A stretch of DNA of 35,084 nucleotides from NCBI GenBank assembly GCA_014116815.1, contig JACGYV010000015.1, forward strand, positions 1-35,084, written 5' to 3'. The position numbers and the translations under genes were made by a program. The notes beneath the pieces were generated by a model. The model had not been told where the DNA came from and did not search any database. It saw only the letters and a program-made list of their open reading frames with translations. Of this stretch, positions 25,140 to 34,962 are shown one piece after another. Position 1 is the stretch's first letter. Every line of letters begins with the position of its first letter. Source of the DNA: Holosporaceae bacterium 'Namur' (GTDB taxonomy: Bacteria > Pseudomonadota > Alphaproteobacteria > Rickettsiales > Midichloriaceae).

Positions 25140-28007
25140 CTATCCCCGGAATACTTTGCTATTGTTTGATTCACTCTGCCGATCTTTAACCTTATCTCCC
25201 CAATTTGTTTTTAAGGAATAAATAGCTCTTGGTGTGATAAATATAGAAGTTTTAACCTCCCTTTGATCTTTGGTTAAATCAATTAAATTTGTTTTTATAC
25301 TTTCATTATCAGTATCAGGAAGCGCAGCACTATTGCAATTTTCAAGCACTTTAATAGTTGCAAGCAACCTAAGAGCTCTTGGTTCTCCTGTTACTATTTC
25401 TCGCCTTGCCAGCATACAAAATTCTGTTTTAGCGATATTGTAAATATGCACGTGTGCATTGGCATCATATTTATCACCTTCAGTGTACGGTTTCATTAGC
25501 TCTTTTAAACATATTTCCCTTGCTTGTTTTAATGATTCCGCATTTTTATTGTCTTTTATAAAAGATTGGAGATACTCTTGAAATATTCGAGCACTATTTG
25601 GAAAAACGTAATAAAAGTAACCAGCTACTTTTTGTCTGACAAAGTGGTTTTTTATAAATGGTAATTCACTAAATATTTCATCAAGTTCTTTTTGACATTG
25701 CAAAGTATCCTTATTATTCCTAGCCTTAACAATCTTTTCGTATTCTTCAGCAACTGTATTAAACGGAGATATTAAACTTCTGTACTTTTCTTTTTCCGCT
25801 TCATAGCCTGATATACTTAATCCATTAAATCTTTTAAAATAATCTGCACCATTTGACCATAAGTAATCTAAATAAGGATATAATCCTATAGCTTGATTAA
25901 TATACCCTATCATTTTTTTTAGATATTCAGCTTTTAGCTCCAGAGTAATTTGTGTAACATTAGAATCTATAAAGTATAATTCAATATAGGAAATACAAAT
26001 AAAGTTTATTAATCTCGCTCTCTTGAATTTATCGTAATCTTTAAACTTTTCTAATAAACCCACCTGATTATCAATAATAAAATTATATTGTTTAGTTTTA
26101 TAATACATCTCTATTAGTTTCAGTTGAAACAATTGATTTTCCGGTTCTTGGGCTATAACTTTATGGACATACCCTAAAGCTTCTTCATATTTTTTAAGAT
26201 CATAACAAATATAATATAATTTTTTTATATTACCTATATTATTAGGCGTTATCTCATTAATTAATTTTTCTATAGAATATAGATCTTCATCAGAGGGGTT
26301 TATAAGCTTTTCACAAGTTTCAATTAAAATAATAATTGGGTTATAATTTAGTTTTTTATCACTCCAAGCTTTCCTGATAAGCTCAATCATCTCATTGAAA
26401 TTTGCATAATCACGCTCTAATTGGTAGCTTCTAAGCGTATCATCTAAAATAACTCGAACTGATTCCAAAATGTTTTCATTATAAGAATCCCTTTCCAGTA
26501 TTAACGTTAAATATTTATTAGCTTCGATATATTGATTTCCATTAATGTTTAATTGCATTAATAGCAGCAATACTGCTTCATTTAACTCCAATTTATCGGA
26601 TACTATTGTAAAAAGTCTGTTTGCTTCTTTATAATCATTTCCTTCAATACAATTAGTTATCTTTTTATGACAAGCATCTTTAATAAGCTCTAAGAATCTA
26701 CTCTTTAGTTCTTTAGAGTCTATCTCGTTATACAAACCCATTACGCTTTCAACGTCTTCATTATAAGCTACTTCCTCTAAAAATTCCTCTATAATCAAAA
26801 AATTTTCTTTATCAGCAGTTTCAAAACCTTCAATAAGAATATTATCTTCAGCTTCACTTATTGCTTTATTAATATATATACTGGCTTTATCCTGAAGGTT
26901 TGATTTTAAATAAAATCGACACAATGTAAGAATAGTATCAGCAGATAACCATTTCTCACTACTTATTACTTGTTGATTTAAAGTCAAACTTGTTAGATCT
27001 TCATTTTTCACCCATTCTTCAATAGCTTTTTCTAAGCATACCTTAATATAATAGATATGCTCACTAATTGTTATTTCATCATTAAATAAAATATTAAAAT
27101 TATTATATGCCTTATCTAATTCATAAGCATTAATAAAATCATAATTATTTGCGTAAGTTTTTATCTTATCAGTTAATAACTTGAAAATTAATTCTTTATT
27201 CTCATTATACTCTATATTATTCCATATTTTTAATGATTCATTTAACTTAAATAATTCACTAAAAATATTTTGGTCATTAGTCTCACTAGATACAGCTATA
27301 ATTACCTTATTTATAGTCTCAATAACTTCTCTTTGCGGAAAGTTTTTAAACAGCTCTAAATAGCATTTACTTAAAGCTAATAAACTGTAATGGTCTTTCT
27401 TCTCAATATATGCATTTATAGTATAATCAATTGTTTCTTGTATTGAATAAAAACTATCAAACTTTTCATCCTGACTAACTTTTTCAAATAAGCTGAATAC
27501 TGATATAATCTCATTAACATGCAACGGGTAATAAGAAAGAATAATTTTAAAAGTTTGAATTATATCAGGCAAGCCTGATAAATTAGTTTCGTGTAACAGT
27601 TTTGAAATTTTTATTATACTTAATTTGCTAAAAGATGATTGTAGTTTGAGTCCATTAAGCAGATTATTTATAAAGATACTAAGCTCTTGTGTATAAAGCA
27701 ATTTTATACCCGGCATTGGTTCAGGTATATCTTGGGCAACATTTATTGTATTCACCAAATCTTTTGACAATGGATGAAATAACATGGAATACACTTCGTT
27801 GTTAATAAGTGTTTTTGTTAATTCAAGAAAGTATGGTGATTCATTTACTTTTTTTCTTAACAATGCTTCTTGAGTCATAAGAAGTGAAGCGCCCGCTATT
27901 ATACCACTATCTTTATTTTCTTCTACATTTAGTCTCTTATTAGGTTGAGAGTTTTTAGCATTGGTACTAACCTTTTTACCTTTTTTATCCGGCTCTTTTC
28001 TTTTCAT
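25140..28007 (-). CDS. Large helical-repeat protein of unknown function
   Basis: A 955-residue protein with no signal peptide. The first 35 residues are basic and low-complexity (KRKEPDKKGKKVSTNAK), followed by GIIAGASLLMTQEALLRKK. Most of the rest (about 60-850) is a long series of amphipathic helices. Local stretches such as DLKKYEEALGYVHKVIAQEP and YKEANRLFTIVSDKLELNEA have the spacing of TPR or TPR-like repeats. I recognise no enzyme motif and no known family. The size and solenoid nature suggest a scaffold or host-interaction protein, as is common in intracellular bacteria, but this is inference. Intergenic gaps on both sides suggest it is transcribed alone. Confidence 0.75.
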   Translation of the reverse strand: MKRKEPDKKGKKVSTNAKNSQPNKRLNVEENKDSGIIAGASLLMTQEALLRKKVNESPYFLELTKTLINNEVYSMLFHPLSKDLVNTINVAQDIPEPMPGIKLLYTQELSIFINNLLNGLKLQSSFSKLSIIKISKLLHETNLSGLPDIIQTFKIILSYYPLHVNEIISVFSLFEKVSQDEKFDSFYSIQETIDYTINAYIEKKDHYSLLALSKCYLELFKNFPQREVIETINKVIIAVSSETNDQNIFSELFKLNESLKIWNNIEYNENKELIFKLLTDKIKTYANNYDFINAYELDKAYNNFNILFNDEITISEHIYYIKVCLEKAIEEWVKNEDLTSLTLNQQVISSEKWLSADTILTLCRFYLKSNLQDKASIYINKAISEAEDNILIEGFETADKENFLIIEEFLEEVAYNEDVESVMGLYNEIDSKELKSRFLELIKDACHKKITNCIEGNDYKEANRLFTIVSDKLELNEAVLLLLMQLNINGNQYIEANKYLTLILERDSYNENILESVRVILDDTLRSYQLERDYANFNEMIELIRKAWSDKKLNYNPIIILIETCEKLINPSDEDLYSIEKLINEITPNNIGNIKKLYYICYDLKKYEEALGYVHKVIAQEPENQLFQLKLIEMYYKTKQYNFIIDNQVGLLEKFKDYDKFKRARLINFICISYIELYFIDSNVTQITLELKAEYLKKMIGYINQAIGLYPYLDYLWSNGADYFKRFNGLSISGYEAEKEKYRSLISPFNTVAEEYEKIVKARNNKDTLQCQKELDEIFSELPFIKNHFVRQKVAGYFYYVFPNSARIFQEYLQSFIKDNKNAESLKQAREICLKELMKPYTEGDKYDANAHVHIYNIAKTEFCMLARREIVTGEPRALRLLATIKVLENCNSAALPDTDNESIKTNLIDLTKDQREVKTSIFITPRAIYSLKTNWGDKVKDRQSESNNSKVFRG

Positions 28008-28155
28008 ATGATTCTATATTAATATAATTAGAAGAAATTATATCACAACTATATTAATAAAATATTTAGGAATGACAAAATAATAAAAGAATTTAACTTT
28101 ATTAGTAAAATATGATTAATTTTTGTTTTTTTGATAGTTTTGCTAATAGAATATT

Positions 28156-29556
28156 TTATCGTGCACCGATCATATCGATAATTTTAGTAATATCTTCGTT
28201 AACCGACTTATCGTTAGCCATTCTCTCTTCTAATTTTTTAATCGAGTATATAACGGTCGCATGATCACGCTTGCCTAAAGCTTGCCCAATATCTTTTAAG
28301 CTCTTATCGGTAAGCTGCTTTGATATGAAAGCTGAGACCTGCCGCGGTAGCACATACTTTGATTCTCTGCTTTTCGAAAATATTTCTTTAGCAGTAACCC
28401 CGTAGAAATTAGCTACTACTTCAATAATTTTATCTACTGTAACACTCACCTCATGAGCAAGAATACAATCCTTCAATATTTCTTTTGTATTGCGAAGGTT
28501 AAGCTCCATACCGAAGTTATTGACATAAAGGGATAAATTGTTTAAAGCGCCTTCCAGTTCTCTGATACTTGAAGTAACGCTTTGCGCAATAAATTCCAAT
28601 ATATCTTTGCTTAAATTCAAATTAAGCATATTAGCTTTAGTTTTTAAAATCTCATAGCGAAGAGCAAAGTCCGCAGGTTTAATTTCAACCGATAACCCGC
28701 CCGCCAAACGAGATTTGGTCCTACCGTCAAGCTCTAACTGATAGGGGGATCTGTCGCATGAAATCACCACCATTCTTCCGCTCTCGACAAGAGCGTTAAA
28801 AGTATTGGCAAATTCCTGTTGCGTACTGCTTTTGCCACAAATGAACTGTATATCGTCAATAAGCAGTATGTCTAAACTTCTTAAATGCTCTCTAAAACCC
28901 AAACTGGAATTATTCTTAAGAGATAAAATATATTGATGCATAAATTTTTCTGCACTTAGATAAGCCACATTTCTATTCGGCTGGTTGTTACCTATATATT
29001 CAGCGATAGCTTGAAGTAAATGAGTTTTTCCCATCCCGACCGCACCATGGATATATAATACATTGGTCGGGTTATTACTCTTGCCTTCCGCAACTGCCTT
29101 TGAAGCCATGAAAGCTAATTTATTCGAGTTACCGACCACAAAATTATCAAAAGTAAGTTTTCTGTCCAAATTTGATGCAAGGGTGGAGGACTCATATTCC
29201 TCAACTCTTATAACCGAATTATCATTAAGCGACGGCTTTTTCTCTTTCGTTACTAAGGAAGGTCTATTTTGTTTAACCCTAAGGTCAATAATTTTAATAT
29301 TAGGATCAAGCTCGGAAACCAGCTGCTTAATTTTTCTGAAATAGTTATTAATTACGCATTCCCTGATAAACTTACTGGGAGCTGTAATTTTTAACGTACC
29401 GTCTTTTATTTCCTGGAATGATAAATGAGTGAACCATGAATTAAAAGTAGCCAGCCCATATTCATCTTTTAAATTCTCAAGTACTGATACCCACAATTCC
29501 TCGTGGTCTGCTGCTATTGAGGCAGGGAGCCTTTCTTGTAAATTAGTACATTGCAT
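28156..29556 (-). CDS. dnaA: Chromosomal replication initiator DnaA
   Basis: DnaA binds and opens the replication origin. The 466-residue protein has domain I (LWVSVLENLKDEYGLATFNSWF), a variable linker, an AAA+ core with Walker A GAVGMGKTHLL and Walker B ILLIDDIQFI, sensor region SRLAGGLSVEI, and the DNA-binding domain IV with GKRDHATVIYSIKKL near the C-terminus. It begins one base after the stop of the rhodanese gene, with GGAGG inside that gene's last codons. No clear cluster of DnaA boxes is visible on either flank. Confidence 0.97.
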   Translation of the reverse strand: MQCTNLQERLPASIAADHEELWVSVLENLKDEYGLATFNSWFTHLSFQEIKDGTLKITAPSKFIRECVINNYFRKIKQLVSELDPNIKIIDLRVKQNRPSLVTKEKKPSLNDNSVIRVEEYESSTLASNLDRKLTFDNFVVGNSNKLAFMASKAVAEGKSNNPTNVLYIHGAVGMGKTHLLQAIAEYIGNNQPNRNVAYLSAEKFMHQYILSLKNNSSLGFREHLRSLDILLIDDIQFICGKSSTQQEFANTFNALVESGRMVVISCDRSPYQLELDGRTKSRLAGGLSVEIKPADFALRYEILKTKANMLNLNLSKDILEFIAQSVTSSIRELEGALNNLSLYVNNFGMELNLRNTKEILKDCILAHEVSVTVDKIIEVVANFYGVTAKEIFSKSRESKYVLPRQVSAFISKQLTDKSLKDIGQALGKRDHATVIYSIKKLEERMANDKSVNEDITKIIDMIGAR

Positions 29557-29557
29557 A

Positions 29558-29977
29558 CTAATTTTGCCTCCAAGGAAGATTAGCTGCCTTCCAGCCGCTT
29601 AAGCTCCCACGTTGGTATTTATTGTTTAAGTTACCCTCAAATCCTTCAGTAATATTATAACAATTTTTATATCCGTGTTCCGCTAAGTTTTGAGCAGCTT
29701 CTCTTGACCTTGCTCCGCTGCGACAAATAAAAAGTAATTCCGAGGCAATATCCGGAACCATTTTAGTAACACCGGCAATAAAATGCGGGTTAATCTCCAT
29801 ATTCGGAAACAAACGCCATGGCATATGAACAGTTTCTTTACCTATCTCCTTAAGCCACGGGGCTCCTACGAAGGTACACTCTTCTATCGTCCTTACATCA
29901 ATTAAGAAGGATTTAGGATTATTTGTCAAAATATCCCAAGCTTTAGATAAAGCTATATCCCCGCTATATTTGCCCAT
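29558..29977 (-). CDS. Rhodanese-domain protein
   Basis: A single-domain sulfurtransferase-like protein of about 139 residues from the ATG at 29977; I chose this start because GCGGGA sits just upstream. A frame from 30040 would add 21 weakly hydrophobic residues. Landmarks are FLIDVRTIEEC, VHMPWRLFPNMEINPHF, and the active-site loop FICRSGARSREAA with the catalytic cysteine intact, then NITEGFEG. The physiological sulfur acceptor is unknown. It lies directly upstream of dnaA on the same strand with a one-base gap, so the two are almost certainly co-transcribed. Confidence 0.9.
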   Translation of the reverse strand: MGKYSGDIALSKAWDILTNNPKSFLIDVRTIEECTFVGAPWLKEIGKETVHMPWRLFPNMEINPHFIAGVTKMVPDIASELLFICRSGARSREAAQNLAEHGYKNCYNITEGFEGNLNNKYQRGSLSGWKAANLPWRQN

Positions 29978-30274
29978 AACGTCCCGCCGCAACAAAAAAC
30001 ATAAACTGATTAAATTTGTTTTATATATGTGCCCTACCAAAGTGATTTGGTAAAGAAATATAATTTTGTTTTATGCAAATAAAATAGTTGACTTTGGTTA
30101 AGATCAGACAACTTTACGAGTCCAGACGATTAAAAATATTTTTGCCTCTAAGATACTAATAAATAAACACATTTCACCTAAAAAAAAGCGATATTATTTG
30201 TTATATTACCGTAGGTTAAGCAATAATATTCGGTTTAAATTTTTTAAAATTTTATAGAGTTTATATTAAGGGTA

Positions 30275-31429
30275 CTAGCTTTTCAAATCATCCCATAGAC
30301 CTTTAACTTTTGCAAAAAAACTTTCCGTTTGAGGATTACAACCGGAACTGTTTTCTTTTTCAAATTCTTCTAATAGCTCTTTTTGTTTTTTAGAAAGTTT
30401 TACCGGAATCTCTACTATAACTTTCACAATCAAGTCTCCATGCCCCGGAGTTTTCATGATAGGCATACCTTTGCCTTTTAACCTGAATTGCGTGCCGCTC
30501 TGAGTACCTTGCGGTATAGTTATCTTAGCAGACTTGCCGTCAAGAGTAGGCACTTCTAAAACGCCCCCGAGAGCCGCGGTAGTCATCTTTATAGGTATGG
30601 AACAAAATAGTTGATACCCTTCCCTCTCAAAGAATTTATGATTTTTTATGGAAACAAATATATAAAGATCACCGGAAGGTGCATTCCTTAATCCGGCTTC
30701 TCCTTCGTTTGCTACTCTTATTCGCATACCGTCTTCAACACCTGCCGGTATATTAACTAAAATAGTTTTTTCTTTAATAACCCTTCCTTCTCCTCGACAA
30801 CTTGTGCAAGGATCCTTAATAATCTTACCGCTACCCGAACATGTATGGCATGTTCTTTCAACCGTAAAGAAGCCCTGTTGCGCCCTGATTCTTCCGCTTC
30901 CGTTACAAGTCGAACAGTTTGCAACATTGCCGCTCTTACTTCCTTTGCCGCTGCAAGTCTCACACTTAACCGCAGTTTTATATTTAACGTTTTGTTTAGC
31001 GCCCGAATAAGCTTCTTCTAATGAAATGCTCAGGTTGTATCTTAAATCCGAGCCTCGACCCATATCTCTGCTTGAAGTTCTTGCGCCTCCGCCCATGAAC
31101 TCATTAAATATTCCACCGAATAAATCATTAAGATCGGAAAAGTCTCCGGAATAGTCAAACCCTCCTCCGTTTCCTCTGCTGCCGGCTCCTCCGCCACTCC
31201 CGTTTTGGAAGGCCGAATGCCCGAATCTGTCGTAAGCAGCTTTTTTATCGTCATCTTTTAGAATTTCATAAGCTTCATTAATTTCTTTGAATTTTTTTTC
31301 AGCTTCCTTGTCACCTTGATTGCGATCGGGGTGATATTGCATTGCAAGCTTTCTGTATGCTTTTTTAAGTTCTTCTTTGCTTGCGGATTTAGATACGCCT
31401 AAAGTTTGATAGTAATCCTGCTTACTCAT
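30275..31429 (-). CDS. dnaJ: Chaperone protein DnaJ
   Basis: DnaJ delivers unfolded proteins to DnaK and stimulates its ATPase. The 384-residue type-A protein has a J domain with HPD at 33-35, a Gly/Phe-rich linker (about 75-110), and four zinc-binding repeats ([32 protein letters not shown]). Two C-terminal substrate domains follow, including [16 protein letters not shown] and LKGKGMP. All key residues are present. No dnaK neighbour is visible. The gene is divergent from murA, with about 110 bases between the starts. Confidence 0.97.
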   Translation of the reverse strand: MSKQDYYQTLGVSKSASKEELKKAYRKLAMQYHPDRNQGDKEAEKKFKEINEAYEILKDDDKKAAYDRFGHSAFQNGSGGGAGSRGNGGGFDYSGDFSDLNDLFGGIFNEFMGGGARTSSRDMGRGSDLRYNLSISLEEAYSGAKQNVKYKTAVKCETCSGKGSKSGNVANCSTCNGSGRIRAQQGFFTVERTCHTCSGSGKIIKDPCTSCRGEGRVIKEKTILVNIPAGVEDGMRIRVANEGEAGLRNAPSGDLYIFVSIKNHKFFEREGYQLFCSIPIKMTTAALGGVLEVPTLDGKSAKITIPQGTQSGTQFRLKGKGMPIMKTPGHGDLIVKVIVEIPVKLSKKQKELLEEFEKENSSGCNPQTESFFAKVKGLWDDLKS

Positions 31430-31554
31430 TATATTCTAAGAAAAATTAATTTGTATAAAGAAATAGTTAGCAAGTGCAAATTAATCAAGTACTCTGATTG
31501 ATAATTTTAAATAATTTTGCTAGCTTAGTGCAAAATTAATTGTTTGAGTCATTT

Positions 31555-32841
31555 ATGGGTATCATTTTAGTTGAGGGCGGCATTCCGCTTTACGGGGAAA
31601 TTAACATCAGCGGTTCTAAAAATGCTGCGCTTCCTATTCTGGCAGCTTCTATTTTGTGTGATAGAGAGGTTAAAATTTCTAACATCCCTGATTTGAAAGA
31701 TATTGAAAGCATGACCGCATTACTCGCTCAGCACGGGGTTAAAACGACAACCGGAGGAACGTCGAATATTGAGCTGGGAAGCAAGAATAGAAGTATAATA
31801 CTGAATGCTAAAAATATTACTAATTTAGTTGCACCATATGAACTTGTCAGTAAAATGAGAGCATCAATTTTAGTTTTAGGTCCATTGCTTGCCAGATTTG
31901 GAGAAGCTAAAGTTTCATTGCCCGGAGGGTGTGCAATCGGGACTAGGCCTGTTGATATGCATATTAAAGCTATCCGGGAAATGGGAGCTGAAGTTGAATT
32001 ATCGGAAGGCTATATAATAGCTAAAGTAAACGGAAAATTAAAAGGCGCTGAAATATTTTTTGACAAAGTCTCCGTCGGTGCTACGGAAAACATCATGATG
32101 GCTGCGGTTTTAGCTGAAGGAAAAACTATTATGCATAATGCGGCAAGAGAACCTGAAATTGTTGATTTAGCCAAATTTTTAAAATCCATGGGAGCAATTA
32201 TTTCCGGGGAAGGTACGGATATTATCACGGTAGAAGGAGTGGATAATCTTTTAAGCACGGAACATGAAGTAATCGGAGATCGGATCGAAGCCGGAAGTTA
32301 TGCGGTTGCTGCTGCTATAACAAGGGGCAAAATTAACTTAAAAGGTATAGAACCGGAGATGCTTCGCTCACAATTGGTACATTTTAAAGAAATCGGGATA
32401 GGAATTGAAGAAGGTGAACATAATATAATTATTTCAGGCGAAGGCAAATTCCATAAAACCGATATTAAAACTGAACCGTACCCGAATTTTTCTACGGATT
32501 TACAAGCTCAGATGATGACTCTTCTTGCAATTGCCGAAGGCACTTCCCATATACGGGAAAATATTTTTGAAAATAGGTTTATGCATGTTCCCGAGCTCAA
32601 TAGGATGGGAGCAAAGATTTCAGTTGAAGGTAACCTTGCGATTGTTGAAGGAGTTGAGGAGCTGAAATCAGCGGAAGTAATGGCAACCGACCTCAGAGCT
32701 TCAATGGCTTTAGTACTTGCTGCGCTTTCAGCAAACGGAGGATCCGTTATCAGTAGGATTTACCACCTTGATAGAGGTTATGAACATCTGGATGATAAGC
32801 TTGGTGCTTGCGGCGCTAAAATTAAGCGGGCTGCCGGATAA
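31555..32841 (+). CDS. murA: UDP-GlcNAc 1-carboxyvinyltransferase
   Basis: MurA adds enolpyruvate to UDP-GlcNAc, the first committed step of peptidoglycan synthesis, using the product of GlmU. From the ATG at 31555 the protein has 428 residues; a TTG at 31540 would add five more without a better ribosome site. Family landmarks are LYGEINISGSKNAALPILAA, the active-site loop LPGGCAIGTRPVDMHI with the nucleophile Cys126 (fosfomycin target position), SVGATENIMMAA, PYPNFSTDLQAQMMTL and ATDLRASMALVLAAL. It ends with a short gap before a tRNA-Ser gene. Confidence 0.96.
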   Translation: MGIILVEGGIPLYGEINISGSKNAALPILAASILCDREVKISNIPDLKDIESMTALLAQHGVKTTTGGTSNIELGSKNRSIILNAKNITNLVAPYELVSKMRASILVLGPLLARFGEAKVSLPGGCAIGTRPVDMHIKAIREMGAEVELSEGYIIAKVNGKLKGAEIFFDKVSVGATENIMMAAVLAEGKTIMHNAAREPEIVDLAKFLKSMGAIISGEGTDIITVEGVDNLLSTEHEVIGDRIEAGSYAVAAAITRGKINLKGIEPEMLRSQLVHFKEIGIGIEEGEHNIIISGEGKFHKTDIKTEPYPNFSTDLQAQMMTLLAIAEGTSHIRENIFENRFMHVPELNRMGAKISVEGNLAIVEGVEELKSAEVMATDLRASMALVLAALSANGGSVISRIYHLDRGYEHLDDKLGACGAKIKRAAG

Positions 32842-32927
32842 TCCGGAATAATAAAATAATATATTTTTATCTAAAATTATAATTTTTATGCTTGCTAATA
32901 TGGCGGGAGTTTGATAAAACAAATCCC

Positions 32928-33017
32928 GGATGGATGGCCGAGCGGTTTAAGGCACCGGTCTTGAAAACCGACGTACGTTCGCGCGTACCGTGGGTTCGAA
33001 TCCCACTCCATCCGCCA
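32928..33017 (+). tRNA. tRNA-Ser (anticodon UGA)
   Basis: The 90-base gene folds as a class II tRNA. It has acceptor stem GGATGGA with TCCATCC, a D-arm containing GCCGAGCGGTTTAAGGC, anticodon loop CTTGAAA (TGA, reading UCA), a long variable arm (GTACG with CGTAC), and T-arm GTGGG-TTCGAAT-CCCAC. Discriminator G and an encoded CCA follow. One C-A mismatch is present at the base of the anticodon stem. tRNA genes often serve as integration sites, and the DNA to its right is decayed accessory sequence. Confidence 0.95.
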
Positions 33018-33024
33018 TTTTATT

Positions 33025-34070
33025 TTGTATTTGTTTTTAAAGCAATTAATGATAAACATTAATTCTGCAAAACACTTTTTTTTCATATATATGCCCCAGA
33101 ACAAAATCATATTAAAACAAAATATGTTCAAATTTATTGCTTTCATATTAGATTTGTTAGGATTTAAATATATATGGTATAAATTAAACCCGAGCAAACG
33201 AATCGAGGGAAGTGAGCCTAGAACCATTACACTTTGGCTCATAAGTATTATGGTAGCACTTTATAGCATTACCTCCTCACGTTATGAACAAGAATTAACG
33301 AGATTAGAATATAGAGTAAGCAACTTAATTATGCAGGCAGAAAGCAGTGATAATGTTTTAAGCTTTATATCAAAATTACAGAATCGCAAAATACCTTACA
33401 AACCTTCAATTTTAAATCCGCTAAGTACAATTAAATCTTTTTTTAGTAAATATGACTGGGTTGATTTATATATTATAACAGAATTGCAAGATTTATTAAT
33501 TCGAAAAAAAACAAACTTAGTAATATTGACTTACAATTTATTAACTTTGTTGCTGCAGATTTAAATCATGCAAATTTTAAATGGACAAATTTAACTGGTG
33601 CAAGATTTAGTGCAGCGAAACTATATAAAGCAAATTTTACCCAGGCTAATCTCTCAGAAAGTGTGCTTATGTTTTCTTATTTACCTGAAACTAATTTTTC
33701 TCTATCCTTATTACACTTAACTGATTTCAATAAAGCTATACTAATCAATGCAAATTTCGATAAAGCAATTTTAATTAAAGCTAATTTTAAAGAAGCTAGA
33801 TTATATGGAGCAAATTTTAGCGCTGTGTATTTTTTTGATCCATCGATAAAATTAGAAAAAGCAAAATATAACTCTAACCCAATTAAATTTAGTAAAACTT
33901 TAACTGAATCAGAACTAATAATAATATGTGCTTCCAATGATCAAATAGAATCTATAAAATGCATAAATGAAATTGACCCAGAAACTATTATTCTACCAAC
34001 TCAATTTCCTAAAGGATTTGACCCGAAAGCACACGAAATGATTGATGTAAGTGAAGATATTACAAATTAA
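33025..34070 (+). pseudogene. Frameshifted membrane-anchored pentapeptide-repeat protein
   Basis: Two frames join into one protein. The first (33025-33564; plausible starts at 33091 or 33124) has a membrane helix (TLWLISIMVALYSI) and a coiled region YEQELTRLEYRVSNLIMQ. It runs to IRKKTNL near 33519, then degenerates. The second frame (-1 relative) takes over at SNIDLQFINFVAADLNHANF and continues about 16 pentapeptide repeats (A/N-F/L-x-x-x pattern) to the normal-looking C-terminus FPKGFDPKAHEMI. The register of repeats is kept across the shift, so one base was lost near 33504-33519, where A8 (33504-33511) lies. The gene is either dead or read by slippage on that run. The repeats predict a right-handed beta-helix; function unknown. 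Confidence 0.7.
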
Positions 34071-34099
34071 AATTAGTAAATGTAGTCTTTATATAATAG

Positions 34100-34250
34100 T
34101 ATAACACTTTCTATCTATCCACTTTATAAGGTGAATCCCATAAAAATTAGCTAATACTGTTTTAACTTTTTCTAAATAAGCTTTCGCTAGCTCATCCCTT
34201 CATTCCATCACTATTACTGAAATGCTTATGCATTATATTATTATATATAG
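34100..34250 (-). pseudogene. Possible short gene remnant
   Basis: On the minus strand a frame reads VME, then a TGA stop, then RDELAKAYLEKVKTVLANFY and GIHLIKWIDR before a stop. The stretch looks protein-like (amphipathic helix) but has no complete gene, start or recognised family. It may be the tail of a decayed gene in this accessory region. Confidence 0.25.
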
Positions 34251-34277
34251 CTCTTATCCATTTTTACTTCATATACC

Positions 34278-34962
34278 CTAACTCTCAATAAAATATAAAT
34301 TCTCGGTAATCAGCTTAATAATATCAGTATGCATATTAGGTCTCTCTTCCTCGGAACTAATTAAGTCGCATAAGTTTATTAAATCAACTAATTTAATACT
34401 TTTTTCCCACTCTTTGTTTAAGTTTCCTCCCCTACTCTCCTACCCTTTGGCAAAACTTCTTTTCAGATGCTCGTCAAATATGTTTTTAAATCTAAAGAGG
34501 TTAGCTATATCGGAATAACCGCTTCCCGCGTAGGCGAATTCCCAATCAATTATTCCCGATATTTTTAAAGCTCCTTCACTTTCATATACCAGTATATTTG
34601 TCGGCTTAAAATCACCATGTACAAGATGATAATCATTATTCAGCTTAGGGAATAAGTCATGGTGAACTTTGAGTACATTTTTAATTCTATTAAATAAAGA
34701 TGATCCTAATCGGTTTTTAACCTTTACTGTATTAATACAATCCAAAATAAAATTTATATACTCATTACTTTCATTATGTTTTGTTATAAATTGGCTTACT
34801 GTTAAATCCGGGTTAAGCAAACCTGGACTTTTAAAACGATAAACTTTTAATCTTGCCAGGAACTCACCCAATTCTTTATATATTTTTAATAACTCAGGTA
34901 ATAAATCAGGTTTATCAAAATAGTCGGAAAGTAAAATGCCTTTTCGATATTCAACAAAACTA
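34278..34962 (-). pseudogene. APH/choline-kinase-like phosphotransferase, truncated and with amber codon
   Basis: The remaining part carries the kinase catalytic motif LVHGDFKPTNILV and the metal-binding IIDWEFAYAGSGYSDIANLF, hallmarks of the aminoglycoside/choline kinase (APH) fold. An in-frame TAG at 34440-34442 interrupts it. The same frame then continues with sensible family sequence (NLNKEWEKSIKLVDLINLCD ... ENLYFIES) to a second stop at 34278-34280. At the 5' side the frame runs up to FVEYRKGILLSDYF and stops at the IS630 transposase terminus, so the N-terminal lobe is missing. Both lesions make it a pseudogene. Its former substrate (choline, a sugar or an antibiotic) cannot be told. 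Confidence 0.75.

Noticed and set aside
24938..25174. 78-codon minus-strand ORF spanning the rpsB leader
   Set aside because: It overlaps the end of the 955-residue gene, the pseudoknot leader and the rpsB start, and its translation matches no family.
30041..30274. Replication origin next to dnaA
   Set aside because: The region is AT-rich, but only weak single matches to DnaA boxes are visible (for example TTATGCAAA), with no cluster.
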